Part shown: piece after piece, positions 9,029 through 17,436 of the stretch
Position numbering within the stretch: position 1 is the first letter of the stretch
How the letters are laid out: each line of letters starts with the position of its first letter
Source: Actinoallomurus liliacearum
Lineage (GTDB): Bacteria > Actinomycetota > Actinomycetes > Streptosporangiales > Streptosporangiaceae
Assembly: GCF_039542035.1 (NCBI RefSeq)
Contig: NZ_BAABHJ010000012.1
Location: 263,527-327,526 of the forward strand
Reading direction: 5' to 3'
DNA length: 64,000 nucleotides
The notes under the pieces: generated by a model
The model's database searches: none
The model's input: only the letters and a program-made list of their open reading frames with translations
What the model was told of the DNA's origin: nothing
Position numbers and translations under genes: made by a program

Positions 9029-9958
9029 TCAGGTCCGCGCCCACTTCGGGAGCCACGCATCGGGCCCCGAGGTGGGCGCGGCCGTCTCGGGCAGGTGGTC
9101 GCGCAGCGTTCCCAGCGCGGGGTGGCGATTGACCGAGTGCCACGCCAGCGACCACGGGTAGATGGGCGTCGGGCGGCGGATCGGAATCCGCCGCAGCTCG
9201 TGCCGCTGGGGCCACGCGATGCGCATCCGGGGGCCGATGAAGGTCGTCAGGGTCGCCGAGTCGGTGATGGTGTCGAGCAGGTGCTCCATCCCGAAGTCGG
9301 GCCCCGTCGCGTCGATGCCGATCCGGAAGTCCTCGGCCATCGCCTCGTAGTAGTCGCCCCACTCGGTGCCCACGACGATGCCGGGCACCCACACCCGGTA
9401 CGCCGCGAGGTCGACCAGGCGGATCTCGCGGGCGATGGCGAGCGGGTGCCGGGGCCCCACCAGCAGTTCCAGCGGCTCGTCGTGGACGCGTCGATGGGAG
9501 ATCACGGCCGGCAGGGCGCTCGCGTCGCGGACACAGCAGAACGCCGCGTCGATCGAGCCGTCGAGGAGCGCGTCGAAGGCCGCCTGCGCCCCGCCGAGAT
9601 CGACGAGGTCGATCTCCACCTCGGGATGGCGCCGGTGAAAGTCCAGCACGAGATCGGCGGAGACCAGGCGCCGCCTGAGAACGTCGACGCGGAGGGCGCG
9701 CCGGTCCGGCTGGACGGACTCGACGGCGCCCCGCACCGCCAGGAGCACCGCCTTGGCGTGCGGCAGGAAGGCGCGGCCGTCCACGGTGAGCTCCGCTCCG
9801 TGCCCGCCCCGGGTGAACAGCGGCACGCCGAGGAACCGCTCCAGCGCGGCGATCCGCTTCGACACGGCCTGCTGGGTGACGCGAAGCTCGGCGGCCGCGT
9901 CCTGGAACCGGCCGTGTTCGGCGATGAGGACGAACGCCCGGACCGCTTCGATGTTCAC
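9029..9958 (-). CDS. LysR family transcriptional regulator
   Basis: 309 aa. The N-terminal helix-turn-helix (VNIEAVRAFVLIAEHGRFQDAAAEL..VTQQAVSKRIAALE) is followed by a periplasmic-binding-protein-like effector domain. The start is a GTG at 9958 (VNIEAVR), which matches the family N-terminus; the open frame continues upstream without homology. It is divergent from the MFS transporter at 10077 with about 118 bp between, the usual arrangement for LysR control of a transporter. Effector unknown. Confidence 0.9.
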   Translation of the reverse strand: MNIEAVRAFVLIAEHGRFQDAAAELRVTQQAVSKRIAALERFLGVPLFTRGGHGAELTVDGRAFLPHAKAVLLAVRGAVESVQPDRRALRVDVLRRRLVSADLVLDFHRRHPEVEIDLVDLGGAQAAFDALLDGSIDAAFCCVRDASALPAVISHRRVHDEPLELLVGPRHPLAIAREIRLVDLAAYRVWVPGIVVGTEWGDYYEAMAEDFRIGIDATGPDFGMEHLLDTITDSATLTTFIGPRMRIAWPQRHELRRIPIRRPTPIYPWSLAWHSVNRHPALGTLRDHLPETAAPTSGPDAWLPKWART

Positions 9959-10076
9959 CGAACGGAGCGTACAACCGCCGGTTCTGCCGACGCCCGCACG
10001 GTTGTTTGTGGCATGGCGGTCCGCGGGTGTTGGATCGCTGGCGGTCGGCGAGGGGCTGCGGCGAGGGGAGTACGGG

Positions 10077-11384
10077 ATGGCACGGGGCGAGGGGCTGGGA
10101 CGGGACTTCGCGTGGCTGTGGCGCGCCTTCGCGGTCAGCACGCTGGGCACATGGTTCGCGTTCGACGCCTTGCCCATCCTCGCCGTCCGGGTCGTCCACG
10201 CGAGCGCCGCGCAGGTGTCCCTCCTCGCCGCGGCCGGCGGAGCGGCCGCGGCGGCGCTCGCGGTCCCACTGGGGCCCTGGGTGGAGTACCGGCCGAAACG
10301 GCGGCTGATGATCCGGGCCGACCTGGTCCGTTTCCTCGCGCTCCTCACCGTGCCGATCGCGTACGCGACGGGAACGCTGTCCTACCTTCAGCTGGTGTGC
10401 GTGGCCGTGGTCGTCGCCGTGGCCGACATCGTCTTCACCGCGGCCGCCGGCGCGAACCTCAAGGCGCTGGTGCCCAGACGGGACCTGCTGGAGGCCAACC
10501 GCCGCTTCGAGACCGTCTCGTGGGTCTCGACGGCCATCGGTCCTCCGGCGGGCGGGGCGCTCATCGGAGTGCTCGGACCCGTCGTGACGGTCGTCCTCGA
10601 CGCGGTCAGCTACCTGCTGTCGGCGCTGGGGATCCGCACCATCTCCAAGTCCGAGCCCGCGCCTCCCGCCCGGACGGGGAGCGGGTCGCGCCTGGCCGAG
10701 ATCGGGGAGGGCTGGCGGGCGATCGCCGCCGACCGGGAACTGCGGCTGTTGTTCGCCAACAACGCGCTCGTCGGGGCGCTGATCATGGCGACGGCCCCGC
10801 TGCTGATGTACCTCATGCTGCACGACCTGAGGTTCAGCACGCTGGAGTACGGGCTCGCGTTCGGCGTGCCCTGCCTGGGCGGCATCCTGGGCGCCAGGCT
10901 GGCCGTGCCGCTGACCCGCCGGTACGGCCAGCGGAGGATCCTGCTCGGCTTCGGCGTCGCGAGGGCCGTCTGGCTCGTCGGACTCTCCTTCACCGGGCCG
11001 GGCACGGCCGGCCTCCTCGTCGTGATGGCGACGGAACTGGGGATCATCACGTGCATGGGGGTGTACAACCCCGTCATGGCCACGCGCCGTCTCGAACGGA
11101 CCGCCGACGACAAGCTGGCCCGCGTCCTCACCACCTGGCGTGCCGGCTCCCGTACGGCCACCGCGGGGGCGACCGCCCTGTGGGGCGTTCTGGCCGGCCT
11201 GACGAGCGCCCGGACCGCCATCGCCACGGCGGGCGTCCTACTGATCGCGACCTCGTTGCTCCTGCCGTGGCGCGCGGGGGAGGAGCCTCCCGTCCAGGGC
11301 GCCGAGGGTCACGACCCGGCGGGTGTCGCGGGCGCGGCGCAGAGACAGCAGGCCTCGGCGAAGACGCGCACGGCCTCCCGGTAG
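10077..11384 (+). CDS. MFS transporter
   Basis: 435 aa with about 12 predicted membrane helices starting at WLWRAFAVSTLGTWFAFDALPILAV. The pattern matches the actinobacterial MFS_1/MFS_3 group of drug or metabolite exporters. The ATG at 10077 is chosen because GAGGGGAG lies 7-14 bp upstream; the open frame reaches back to 9753 but that part overlaps the divergent LysR. Its 3' end overlaps the 3' end of the second LysR gene by 76 bp tail-to-tail. Substrate cannot be read. Confidence 0.85.
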   Translation: MARGEGLGRDFAWLWRAFAVSTLGTWFAFDALPILAVRVVHASAAQVSLLAAAGGAAAAALAVPLGPWVEYRPKRRLMIRADLVRFLALLTVPIAYATGTLSYLQLVCVAVVVAVADIVFTAAAGANLKALVPRRDLLEANRRFETVSWVSTAIGPPAGGALIGVLGPVVTVVLDAVSYLLSALGIRTISKSEPAPPARTGSGSRLAEIGEGWRAIAADRELRLLFANNALVGALIMATAPLLMYLMLHDLRFSTLEYGLAFGVPCLGGILGARLAVPLTRRYGQRRILLGFGVARAVWLVGLSFTGPGTAGLLVVMATELGIITCMGVYNPVMATRRLERTADDKLARVLTTWRAGSRTATAGATALWGVLAGLTSARTAIATAGVLLIATSLLLPWRAGEEPPVQGAEGHDPAGVAGAAQRQQASAKTRTASR

Positions 11385-12214
11385 TCGCCGGCCCGCCAGA
11401 CGACGGCGAGCTCGCCGGGGGACAGGCCGCTGACCGGCCGGTAGACGATGTCGTCGCGGCGGTGGATCTCGGCGTTGCCCGCCGCGAGCAGCACGACGCC
11501 GAGACCGGACGCGACCGCCTCGAACGTCTCGTCGGCGGTCTCCACGGCCGCGGTGACCCGGGGCGGCGTCGCGCGGTGGTCCTCGGCTAGCCAGAACCCG
11601 CGCAGCGCCCCGGCCTCGGGCGGGAGGGCGATGAACGGCTCGTCGACGAGGTCCGCGAACGGCACGACCCGCAGCGCCGCCAGCCGGTGACCGGGCGGCA
11701 GCGCGACCCACCGGTCCTCCCGGGTGATCACCTTCCAGGCGAAGGCGTCCTCGGGCACCGGCAGCCACGCGACGGCGACGTCGACGCCGCCGTTCGCCAG
11801 TCCGGCCGTGGGGTCGGACCAGGCGACCTGGCGGAACCGCAGGCGCCACCCGGGCAGGAGGCGGGCCATCGTCGCCCGCACGGCGGGGATCAGCCCGCGG
11901 CCGATGCTCGTCTGGAAGCCCACCGTCAGGACGGCCTCCTGCGCGGACGCGGCGTCGGCCACCGTGTTCCGGGCCTGCTCCCACTCCTCGATGAGCCGCC
12001 GGGCATGGGGCAGCAGGGCGCTGCCCGCCGGGGTCAGCGCGACCGACCGCCGGTCCCGTACGAAGAGCGGAGTCCTGAGCTCCAGCTCCAGGCGGTGGAT
12101 CTGCTTGCTCAGCGCCGGCTGGGAGATGAAGAGCCGCTCGGTCGCGGCCCGGGTGAAGCTGAGCTCCTCCGCGACGGCGACGAAGTACCGCAGATCCCGC
12201 AGGTGGACATCCAT
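11309..12214 (-). CDS. LysR family transcriptional regulator
   Basis: 301 aa beginning MDVHLRDLRYFVAVAEELSFTRAA with the LysR signature FISQPALSKQIHRLELELRTPLF, then an effector-binding domain. It is divergent from the quinone-oxidoreductase-like gene at 12342 with 127 bp between, so that gene is its likely target. The tail-to-tail overlap with the MFS gene means the two transcripts would be antisense at their ends. Confidence 0.9.
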   Translation of the reverse strand: MDVHLRDLRYFVAVAEELSFTRAATERLFISQPALSKQIHRLELELRTPLFVRDRRSVALTPAGSALLPHARRLIEEWEQARNTVADAASAQEAVLTVGFQTSIGRGLIPAVRATMARLLPGWRLRFRQVAWSDPTAGLANGGVDVAVAWLPVPEDAFAWKVITREDRWVALPPGHRLAALRVVPFADLVDEPFIALPPEAGALRGFWLAEDHRATPPRVTAAVETADETFEAVASGLGVVLLAAGNAEIHRRDDIVYRPVSGLSPGELAVVWRAGDYREAVRVFAEACCLCAAPATPAGS

Positions 12215-12341
12215 AGCCAGAGGTTATGACAGCAGGTCTTGGACGGCCGGGGGGATCCTCCGGAACCCTGGAGGCGAGGGCGCGGCCGTTGGGCCGCGTG
12301 GCGACACCGGGGGCACCGCCCCCTGTTCGAGCAGGAGTGAC

Positions 12342-13268
12342 ATGCGAGCCGTTGTTCATGATCCCGAGGCGCCGGCCGGCCTGAGCCTGAGGACCGTCCC
12401 GGACCCCGTCCCGCGCCGGGATCAGGCGCTGATCGAGGTCCGCGCCGCCTCGCTCAACTTCGTGGACGTCGGGTTCCTGGCCGACCGGGGCCGGCCGGGG
12501 AGCGTTCCGGGAATGGACGCCGCCGGGGTGGTGGCCGAGGCGGCGGCCGACGGCTCCGGCCCGCCGTCCGGCACCCGTGTCGCGAGCTTCGGCTGGGATG
12601 CGGGCGCCTGGGCCGAGCTGCGCGCCGCCGACACGGCGGACCTCGCCGTCGTCCCCGACGCCGTCGACCTCGGGGCCGCGAGCGCGCTCCCGGCCGCGGG
12701 CGTCACCGCGCTGCGGGCGCTGCGGGCGATCGGCCCGGTGGTCGGCCGCCGGGTGCTCGTCACCGGGGCGTCGGGCGGCGTCGGCCGGTTCGCCGTCCAG
12801 CTCGCCGCCCGCGCCGGCGCGTACGTCATCGCGGCCGTGGGCGGACCCGACCGCGCCGCGGGACTGCGCGAGCTCGGCGCCGATGAGGTCGTGACCGACC
12901 TGCGGGACGTCACCGCGCCGGTCTTCGGGGTGCTGGAGAACGTGGGCGGCGCGCTCCTCGCCGAGGCGTTCGGCCTGGTAGAGCCCGGCGGATGCGCGCA
13001 GAGCATCGGCATGGCCTCCCGCGAGCCGACGACCATCGACTTCGAACAGGAGCGTCTGGCCGGCGGGCGGAAGCGGCTGGAGCCCTTCAACGTCGGCCGG
13101 GAGGCGTTCGGCCCCGACCTCGCCTACCTGGTCGATCTCCTCGCCCAGGGTGCGCTCGACCCGCAGATCGGCTGGCGCGGCTCCTGGGACCGCGCTCGGG
13201 AGGCCGCCGAGGCGCTCCTCGCCCGTCGCGTCCGGGGCAAGGCCGTGCTCGACATCGGACCCGCGTAG
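12342..13268 (+). CDS. Zinc-independent alcohol dehydrogenase/quinone oxidoreductase family protein
   Basis: 308 aa MDR-superfamily protein: an N-terminal GroES-like domain (MRAVVHDPEAPAGLSLRTVPDP) and a Rossmann domain with LVTGASGGVGRFAVQLAARAGA, as in NADPH:quinone reductases. No catalytic-zinc cysteine cluster is seen. Start chosen from GCAGGAG just before ATG 12342; the open frame upstream runs through the LysR gene antisense and is spurious. Likely role is NADPH-dependent reduction of quinones or enones under control of the divergent LysR (inference). Confidence 0.87.
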   Translation: MRAVVHDPEAPAGLSLRTVPDPVPRRDQALIEVRAASLNFVDVGFLADRGRPGSVPGMDAAGVVAEAAADGSGPPSGTRVASFGWDAGAWAELRAADTADLAVVPDAVDLGAASALPAAGVTALRALRAIGPVVGRRVLVTGASGGVGRFAVQLAARAGAYVIAAVGGPDRAAGLRELGADEVVTDLRDVTAPVFGVLENVGGALLAEAFGLVEPGGCAQSIGMASREPTTIDFEQERLAGGRKRLEPFNVGREAFGPDLAYLVDLLAQGALDPQIGWRGSWDRAREAAEALLARRVRGKAVLDIGPA

Positions 13269-13284
13269 CCGCGTCGACGGGTCG

Positions 13285-13749
13285 TCAGTGATCCTCGTCG
13301 TTCTTCTCGATGACCAGGTCGGCGATCTCCGCGAGCAGGGTGACCTGGCCGGGCGTGAGATGGTCCAGGAAGTAACGCCGGACGTCCTCCACGTGACGCG
13401 GTGCGGCGGCGGTGATCGCCGATCGGCCCGCGGGGGTGACGACCACGAACGCCCCACGCCGGTCGTCCGCGCATTCCTCGCGGGTGACCAGACCGCGCTT
13501 CACCATGCGGGCGAGGTGGTGCGACACTCTGCTCTTCTCCCATCCCAGGAGCTGAGCGAGCTCCTGGATGCGCAGCCGGCCGTCGGGCGCCCGGGTCAGC
13601 TCGGCCAGAACCGTGTAGTCGGTGGCGGACAGCCCGAATCCCTCCTGCATCGACCGGCCGGCCCGGTTGACCAGCAGATCGTGCATCCGCAACAGGCCGC
13701 GCCACGCTCGTTCCTCGGTCATCGTCAGCCAGCGGGTTTCTGCACTCAT
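13285..13749 (-). CDS. MarR family transcriptional regulator
   Basis: 154 aa. The winged helix is visible as LRIQELAQLLGWEKSRVSHHLARMVKRGLVTREECADDRRGAFVVVTPAG. The start at 13749 (MSAETRW) fits the family length; the open frame upstream continues into intergenic DNA. It lies 136 bp downstream of the SDR gene on the same strand. A site AGTTGACGTGTCAC lies 20 bp upstream of its start and a close copy lies upstream of the SDR gene, so it probably regulates both. Confidence 0.9.
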   Translation of the reverse strand: MSAETRWLTMTEERAWRGLLRMHDLLVNRAGRSMQEGFGLSATDYTVLAELTRAPDGRLRIQELAQLLGWEKSRVSHHLARMVKRGLVTREECADDRRGAFVVVTPAGRSAITAAAPRHVEDVRRYFLDHLTPGQVTLLAEIADLVIEKNDEDH

Positions 13750-13768
13750 GGAGCCCACCGTACGGGGA

Positions 13769-13782
13769 AGTTGACGTGTCAC
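13769..13782. promoter_or_regulatory. Probable operator, copy 1 (AGTTGACNNGTCAC)
   Basis: AGTTGACGTGTCAC, 20 bp upstream of the MarR start at 13749. On the opposite strand, 14705-14718 reads AGTTGACACGTCAC, upstream of the SDR gene. The two 14-mers differ only at the two central bases; the TGAC/GTCA core is palindromic. Confidence 0.65.
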
Positions 13783-13885
13783 GCACTGCTTCCGGGGTAG
13801 GCGTCCATCACCGGGCCCCGCGAGCGTCATGCGGGCCGCGGCGCGGGCCGGGCGGGCCGGATGTCGGCCGGCCCGGCCGCCGCGG

Positions 13886-14635
13886 TCAGACCTGGGCGGC
13901 GCCGCCGTCGACGTAGAGCTCGGTGCCGGTGACGAAGCTGCTCTCGGACGAGGCGAGGAAGACGGCGACGGAGGCGACCTCCTCCGGCCGGCCCATGCGC
14001 CCCAGGGGCACGGTGCTCGCCAGGTAGCCCCGAAGCTGCGCGGCCTGCTCATCGTCGGGGGCGAGCCCGTCGATGCCGGGAGTCTGGATCGGGCCCGGGG
14101 CGATGGTGTTGACGCGGATGCCGCGGCTCTTGAGCTCGTTGGCCCAGGTGCGGGCGAAGGACCGCACCGCCGCCTTGGAAGCGCCGTAGACGCCGAACGC
14201 CTCGCTGCCCGCCGTCGCCGCGATGGAGCCGGTCAGGATCACCGACGCGCCGTCGTTCAGCAGCGGCAGCGCCTTCTGGACGGTGAACAGCACACCCTTG
14301 ACGTTCGTGTCGAACGTCGCGTCGAAGTGCTCCTCGGTGACCTGTTCGAGCGTCGCGAACTCACCGCCGCCGGCGTTGGCGAACAGGACGTCGATGCGCA
14401 GTCCCTGGTCGGCGATGGTCGCGTAGAGGCGGTCCAGGTCCGCCAGGTCGGCGCTGTCGGCCTGGACCGTGGTCACCGGCCCGCCGATGGCGGCGGCGGC
14501 CTCGTCCAGGGCCTCCTTGCGGCGCCCGGTGATGATGACGCGGGCGCCCTCCTGCGCGAACCGGCGGGCCGCGGCCAGTCCGATGCCGCTGGTGCCGCCC
14601 GTGACGACGACGGTCTTTCCGTCGAGCTGCCCCAT
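13886..14635 (-). CDS. Short-chain dehydrogenase/reductase (SDR)
   Basis: 249-aa classical SDR. The NAD(P) motif TGGTSGIG is at 12-19, NAG around 87-89, and the catalytic set is Ser137, Tyr150 and Lys154 (YGASK). The sequence ends with the typical YVDGGAAQV strand. It would reduce or oxidise a small carbonyl or alcohol; GRRKEA after the second strand suggests NADPH preference. Directly upstream of the MarR gene and sharing a putative operator motif with it. Substrate unknown. Confidence 0.92.
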   Translation of the reverse strand: MGQLDGKTVVVTGGTSGIGLAAARRFAQEGARVIITGRRKEALDEAAAAIGGPVTTVQADSADLADLDRLYATIADQGLRIDVLFANAGGGEFATLEQVTEEHFDATFDTNVKGVLFTVQKALPLLNDGASVILTGSIAATAGSEAFGVYGASKAAVRSFARTWANELKSRGIRVNTIAPGPIQTPGIDGLAPDDEQAAQLRGYLASTVPLGRMGRPEEVASVAVFLASSESSFVTGTELYVDGGAAQV

Positions 14636-14704
14636 GGTTCTCTCCTGTTCCGAAGTCGACCCGGTGCGGGTCGTTCAACTTTCAATTAACGTACGCGCGA
14701 ATAG

Positions 14705-14718
14705 GTGACGTGTCAACT
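14705..14718. promoter_or_regulatory. Probable operator, copy 2 (AGTTGACNNGTCAC, minus strand)
   Basis: Plus strand GTGACGTGTCAACT, 70 bp upstream of the SDR start and paired with the site at 13769-13782. Confidence 0.6.
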
Positions 14719-14752
14719 AACTCATCGCGCGGTGAACGGGCAGTTCGCACTG

Positions 14753-14782
14753 TTCAGTTCAAACTGGACAGTTTGGACTGAA
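14753..14782. promoter_or_regulatory. 30-bp near-perfect inverted repeat, probable MarR operator
   Basis: The left arm TTCAGTTCAAACTG and the right arm CAGTTTGGACTGAA match at 13 of 14 positions around a 2-bp centre. It lies 18 bp upstream of the MarR-MFS-isochorismatase operon start, an ideal autoregulatory position. Confidence 0.85.
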
Positions 14783-14800
14783 GGTTCTAACGTGGTCGGC

Positions 14801-15250
14801 ATGACAGAGATCGATTCGGTCGTCTCCGAATCGGCCGTCCGCGCGGCGCGCGAGGTCCGCGTGGTGGTCGGCCGCCTGCGCCGCCGGTTCAGGGAGACCT
14901 ACGACACGGAGGGGCTCACTCCGTCCCAGACGTCCGTGCTGAGCAGGATCAGCAAAGAAGGGCCGGCGTCGACGAGCGACCTGGCCGCCGCCGAGCGCGT
15001 CCGGCCGCAGTCGATGGCCGCCACGCTGGCGGTGCTGGTGGAGCGCGGCCTGGTCCAGCGCCGGCCGGACCCGGGCGACGGCCGCCGGCAGTTGCTCTCG
15101 GTGAGCGAGGCCGGCCAGGTGTACCTGGAGGACAAGCGGCGCGCGGGCGAGGAGTGGCTGGCCCGTTCCCTCCAGGACCACTACACCGAGGACGAACGGC
15201 AGACCGTGATCGAGGCGCTGGCCCTGCTGGACCGGCTCACGCGCCAATGA
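14801..15250 (+). CDS. MarR family transcriptional regulator
   Basis: 149 aa. Helix-turn-helix TSDLAAAERVRPQSMAATLAVLVERGLVQRRPDPGDGRRQLLSVSEAG with a MarR wing. ATG 14801 is used; an in-frame GTG at 14792 is an alternative. First gene of an operon: its stop overlaps the MFS start by ATGA, and an isochorismatase-like gene follows 28 bp later. The near-perfect 30-bp inverted repeat just upstream argues for self-repression and inducible efflux. Confidence 0.92.
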   Translation: MTEIDSVVSESAVRAAREVRVVVGRLRRRFRETYDTEGLTPSQTSVLSRISKEGPASTSDLAAAERVRPQSMAATLAVLVERGLVQRRPDPGDGRRQLLSVSEAGQVYLEDKRRAGEEWLARSLQDHYTEDERQTVIEALALLDRLTRQ

Positions 15251-15302
15251 CCGAGCGAAGCGAGGGAATCGAAGGCACAGCCCTCACGGGTCGCCCCTCC
15301 GA
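15247..15302 (+). repeat. Dispersed in-frame repeat, copy A
   Basis: 56 bp that match 61896-61951 at 51 of 56 positions. Both copies begin ATGACCGAGCGRAGCGAGGG and are read in the same frame (MTERSEGIEG...RPS). Here the repeat supplies the start codon and first residues of the MFS transporter; the other copy is inside an unrelated gene. This copy is followed by a 10-bp inverted repeat (15313-15346). Confidence 0.85.
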
Positions 15303-16767
15303 CGAAGGAGGATCCCCGAGCGATACGGAAGTCGACCGCTCGGGGAGCGCCGGTGGCGGGAGCGGCCCGCGCGACGCGTTCGACCGCAGGCTGCTCGCCC
15401 CGATGATCCTCGGGTCGATCCTCAACCCGGTCAACTCCTCGATCGTCTCGGTCGCGCTGGTGCCGATCGGCGCCGCGTTCGGGGCGCCGCCGTCCCAGAC
15501 GGCCTGGCTGGTCTCCGCGCTCTATCTCGCCACCTCGATCGGGCAGCCCGTGGTCGGGCGGCTGATCGACCTGTACGGGCCGCGCCGGCTGTTCCTCGCC
15601 GGCACCACCCTGGTCGGGGTCGCCGGACTGGTCGGCGTCCTCGCCCCGAACCTGGGCGTGCTCGTGGTCGCGCGGGTGCTGCTCGGGTTCGGGACCTGCG
15701 CGGGCTACCCCGCCGCGATGTACCTCATCCGCAGCGAGGCCGAACGCACCGGCAGGGGAAGCCCCGCCGGCGTACTGACCGTGATCGCGGTCAGCACCCA
15801 GACCATCGCCGTCGTCGGCCCCACCCTGGGCGGGCTGCTGATCGCGGTGGGCGGCTGGCGGGCGACCCTCGCCGTCAACATCCCGCTCGCGGCGGCCGGT
15901 CTGATCATGGGCATGTGGCGCCTGCCGAGGACACCCCTGCCCGAGCGGACCGGGCAAGGGCGGCCGATGGCGAGGCTGGACCTGTCGGGCATGGTCCTGT
16001 TCGCCGCGACGCTCGTCGCGCTGCTGCTGTTCCTGATGAGCCCGAAAGCCGGTCACTGGTACCTCCCGGCGCTCGCCGTCGCGGCGGCGGCCGGGTTCGC
16101 GTTCCGGGAGTCGCGCGCGGCCGAGCCGTTCATCGATCTCGGGGTGCTGGGGGGTAACGTTCCCCTGCTGCTGACCTACCTCCGCGCGCTCCTCGCCTAC
16201 GTCGTGTCGTACTCCTTCCTGTACGGCTACACGCAGTGGCTGGAGGACGGACGCGGGCTGTCCGCCTCGCAGGCCGGGCTCGCGCTGTTGCCGATGTTCC
16301 TGACCGGCATCGTCGTCTCCTCCCTGACCGGACGCCACAAGGAGATCCGCGGCAAGCTCCTCGTGGGCGCGGCCGGCCAGGTCGCCGCCTGCGCCCTGCT
16401 CCTGCCGCTCCACCGGGGCAGCGCGGTGTGGCTGCTCGTCGCCGTCGCGATCGTCTGCGGCGTCCCGCAGGGGCTGAACAGCCTCGCCCTGCAGAACTCG
16501 GTGTACTACCAGGCCGACCCGGCGCGGATCGGCTCGTCCGCCGGGCTGCTGCGCACCTTCATGTACCTCGGCGCGATGGTCTCCTCCGCCGCCTCCGGCG
16601 CCTTCTTCTCCCGCCGCGCCGACACGGGCGGGCTGCACCATCTGGCCTGGTTCATGCTCGCGGTCGGGGGCGTGTTCCTCCTGATCACCGTGCTCGACCG
16701 CTCGCTGCGCAGGGCCGGTACCGACAAGGACGACCTCTCACCTCGGTCCGGCGTCAGCCAGACCTGA
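15247..16767 (+). CDS. MFS drug transporter (DHA2/EmrB-QacA type)
   Basis: 506 aa. After an unusual hydrophilic N-terminal tail of about 45 residues, membrane helices begin at LLAPMILGSILNPVNSSIVSVALVPI; about 14 helices fit the DHA2 proton-antiport drug exporters. Motif A-like GRLIDLYGPRRLF lies between helices 2 and 3. The start overlaps the MarR stop (ATGA), so translation is coupled. The first 18 codons are the dispersed repeat, so the native N-terminus was probably replaced or extended by it. Likely exports a toxic compound sensed by the MarR protein. Confidence 0.88.
   Translation: MTERSEGIEGTALTGRPSDEGGSPSDTEVDRSGSAGGGSGPRDAFDRRLLAPMILGSILNPVNSSIVSVALVPIGAAFGAPPSQTAWLVSALYLATSIGQPVVGRLIDLYGPRRLFLAGTTLVGVAGLVGVLAPNLGVLVVARVLLGFGTCAGYPAAMYLIRSEAERTGRGSPAGVLTVIAVSTQTIAVVGPTLGGLLIAVGGWRATLAVNIPLAAAGLIMGMWRLPRTPLPERTGQGRPMARLDLSGMVLFAATLVALLLFLMSPKAGHWYLPALAVAAAAGFAFRESRAAEPFIDLGVLGGNVPLLLTYLRALLAYVVSYSFLYGYTQWLEDGRGLSASQAGLALLPMFLTGIVVSSLTGRHKEIRGKLLVGAAGQVAACALLLPLHRGSAVWLLVAVAIVCGVPQGLNSLALQNSVYYQADPARIGSSAGLLRTFMYLGAMVSSAASGAFFSRRADTGGLHHLAWFMLAVGGVFLLITVLDRSLRRAGTDKDDLSPRSGVSQT
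15313..15346. repeat. 10-bp inverted repeat following dispersed repeat copy A
   Basis: TCCCCGAGCG and CGCTCGGGGA, perfectly complementary with a 14-nt loop, inside the N-terminal codons of the MFS gene. It may be the terminal hairpin of the same small repeat element. Confidence 0.7.
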
Positions 16768-16795
16768 TCTCGGAACTGGAAACGGAAAAGACACC

Positions 16796-17347
16796 ATGAA
16801 GAACGCCGCCCTGCTCGTGATGGACGTCCAGCACGGCATCGTGAGCCGCGTGCCGGACGCCGACTACCTGCCGCGCCTCACCCGCGCGCTCGACGCGGCC
16901 CGTACCGCCGGCGTCCCCGTCATGCACGTCGTCATCGGCTTCCGCTCCGGACACCCGGAGACGACCGACCGCAACAAGGCGTTCGGGGCCCTGCCGCCGG
17001 GAGCCTTCACCGCGGAGGACCCCGGCGCGGCCATCCACCCCGACGTCGAGCCGCGACCGGAGGAGGTCGTGATCACCAAGAGGCGGGTCAGCGCCTTCGC
17101 CGGCAGCGACCTCGAGCTCGTCCTGCGCGCCCGCGGGATCGACCACCTGATCCTCACCGGGATCGCCACCAGCGGCGTCGTCCTGTCCACCCTCCGCCAG
17201 GCCGCCGACCTCGACTACCGGCTCACGGTCCTGGCGGACGGCTGCGTCGACCCGGACCCCGAGGTCCACCGGGTCCTCACCGAGAAGGTGTTCCCCCGGC
17301 AGGCGGACGTGGTCACCGTGGACGAGTGGGCGTCGGCCCTGGCGTGA
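16796..17347 (+). CDS. Isochorismatase/cysteine hydrolase family protein
   Basis: 183 aa. The N-terminal LLVMDVQHG has the family Asp (residue 10) and VVITKRRVSAFAGSDL the conserved Lys. The usual nucleophile segment (GIATDVCV in amidohydrolases) reads TGIATSGVVLST: the Cys is absent. True isochorismatases and PhzD also lack it, so a vinyl-ether hydrolase role or a binding role is more likely than nicotinamidase activity. Third gene of the MarR-MFS operon, 28 bp after the pump; it may act on the same toxic compound. A strong hairpin follows. Confidence 0.85.
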   Translation: MKNAALLVMDVQHGIVSRVPDADYLPRLTRALDAARTAGVPVMHVVIGFRSGHPETTDRNKAFGALPPGAFTAEDPGAAIHPDVEPRPEEVVITKRRVSAFAGSDLELVLRARGIDHLILTGIATSGVVLSTLRQAADLDYRLTVLADGCVDPDPEVHRVLTEKVFPRQADVVTVDEWASALA

Positions 17348-17355
17348 ACCGCGGT

Positions 17356-17396
17356 CCCGGCCGTCGGACGCGTCGATGGCGCGTCCGACGGCCGGG
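17356..17396 (+). terminator. Strong hairpin terminator of the MarR-MFS-isochorismatase operon
   Basis: A perfect 17-bp stem (17356-17372 with 17380-17396) and a 7-nt loop, starting 8 bp after the stop codon. No T run follows; typical of actinomycete terminators. Confidence 0.8.
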
Positions 17397-17436
17397 TTCC
17401 GGCGGGCGCGGTCACGGTGGGCGAACCACCGCATTC

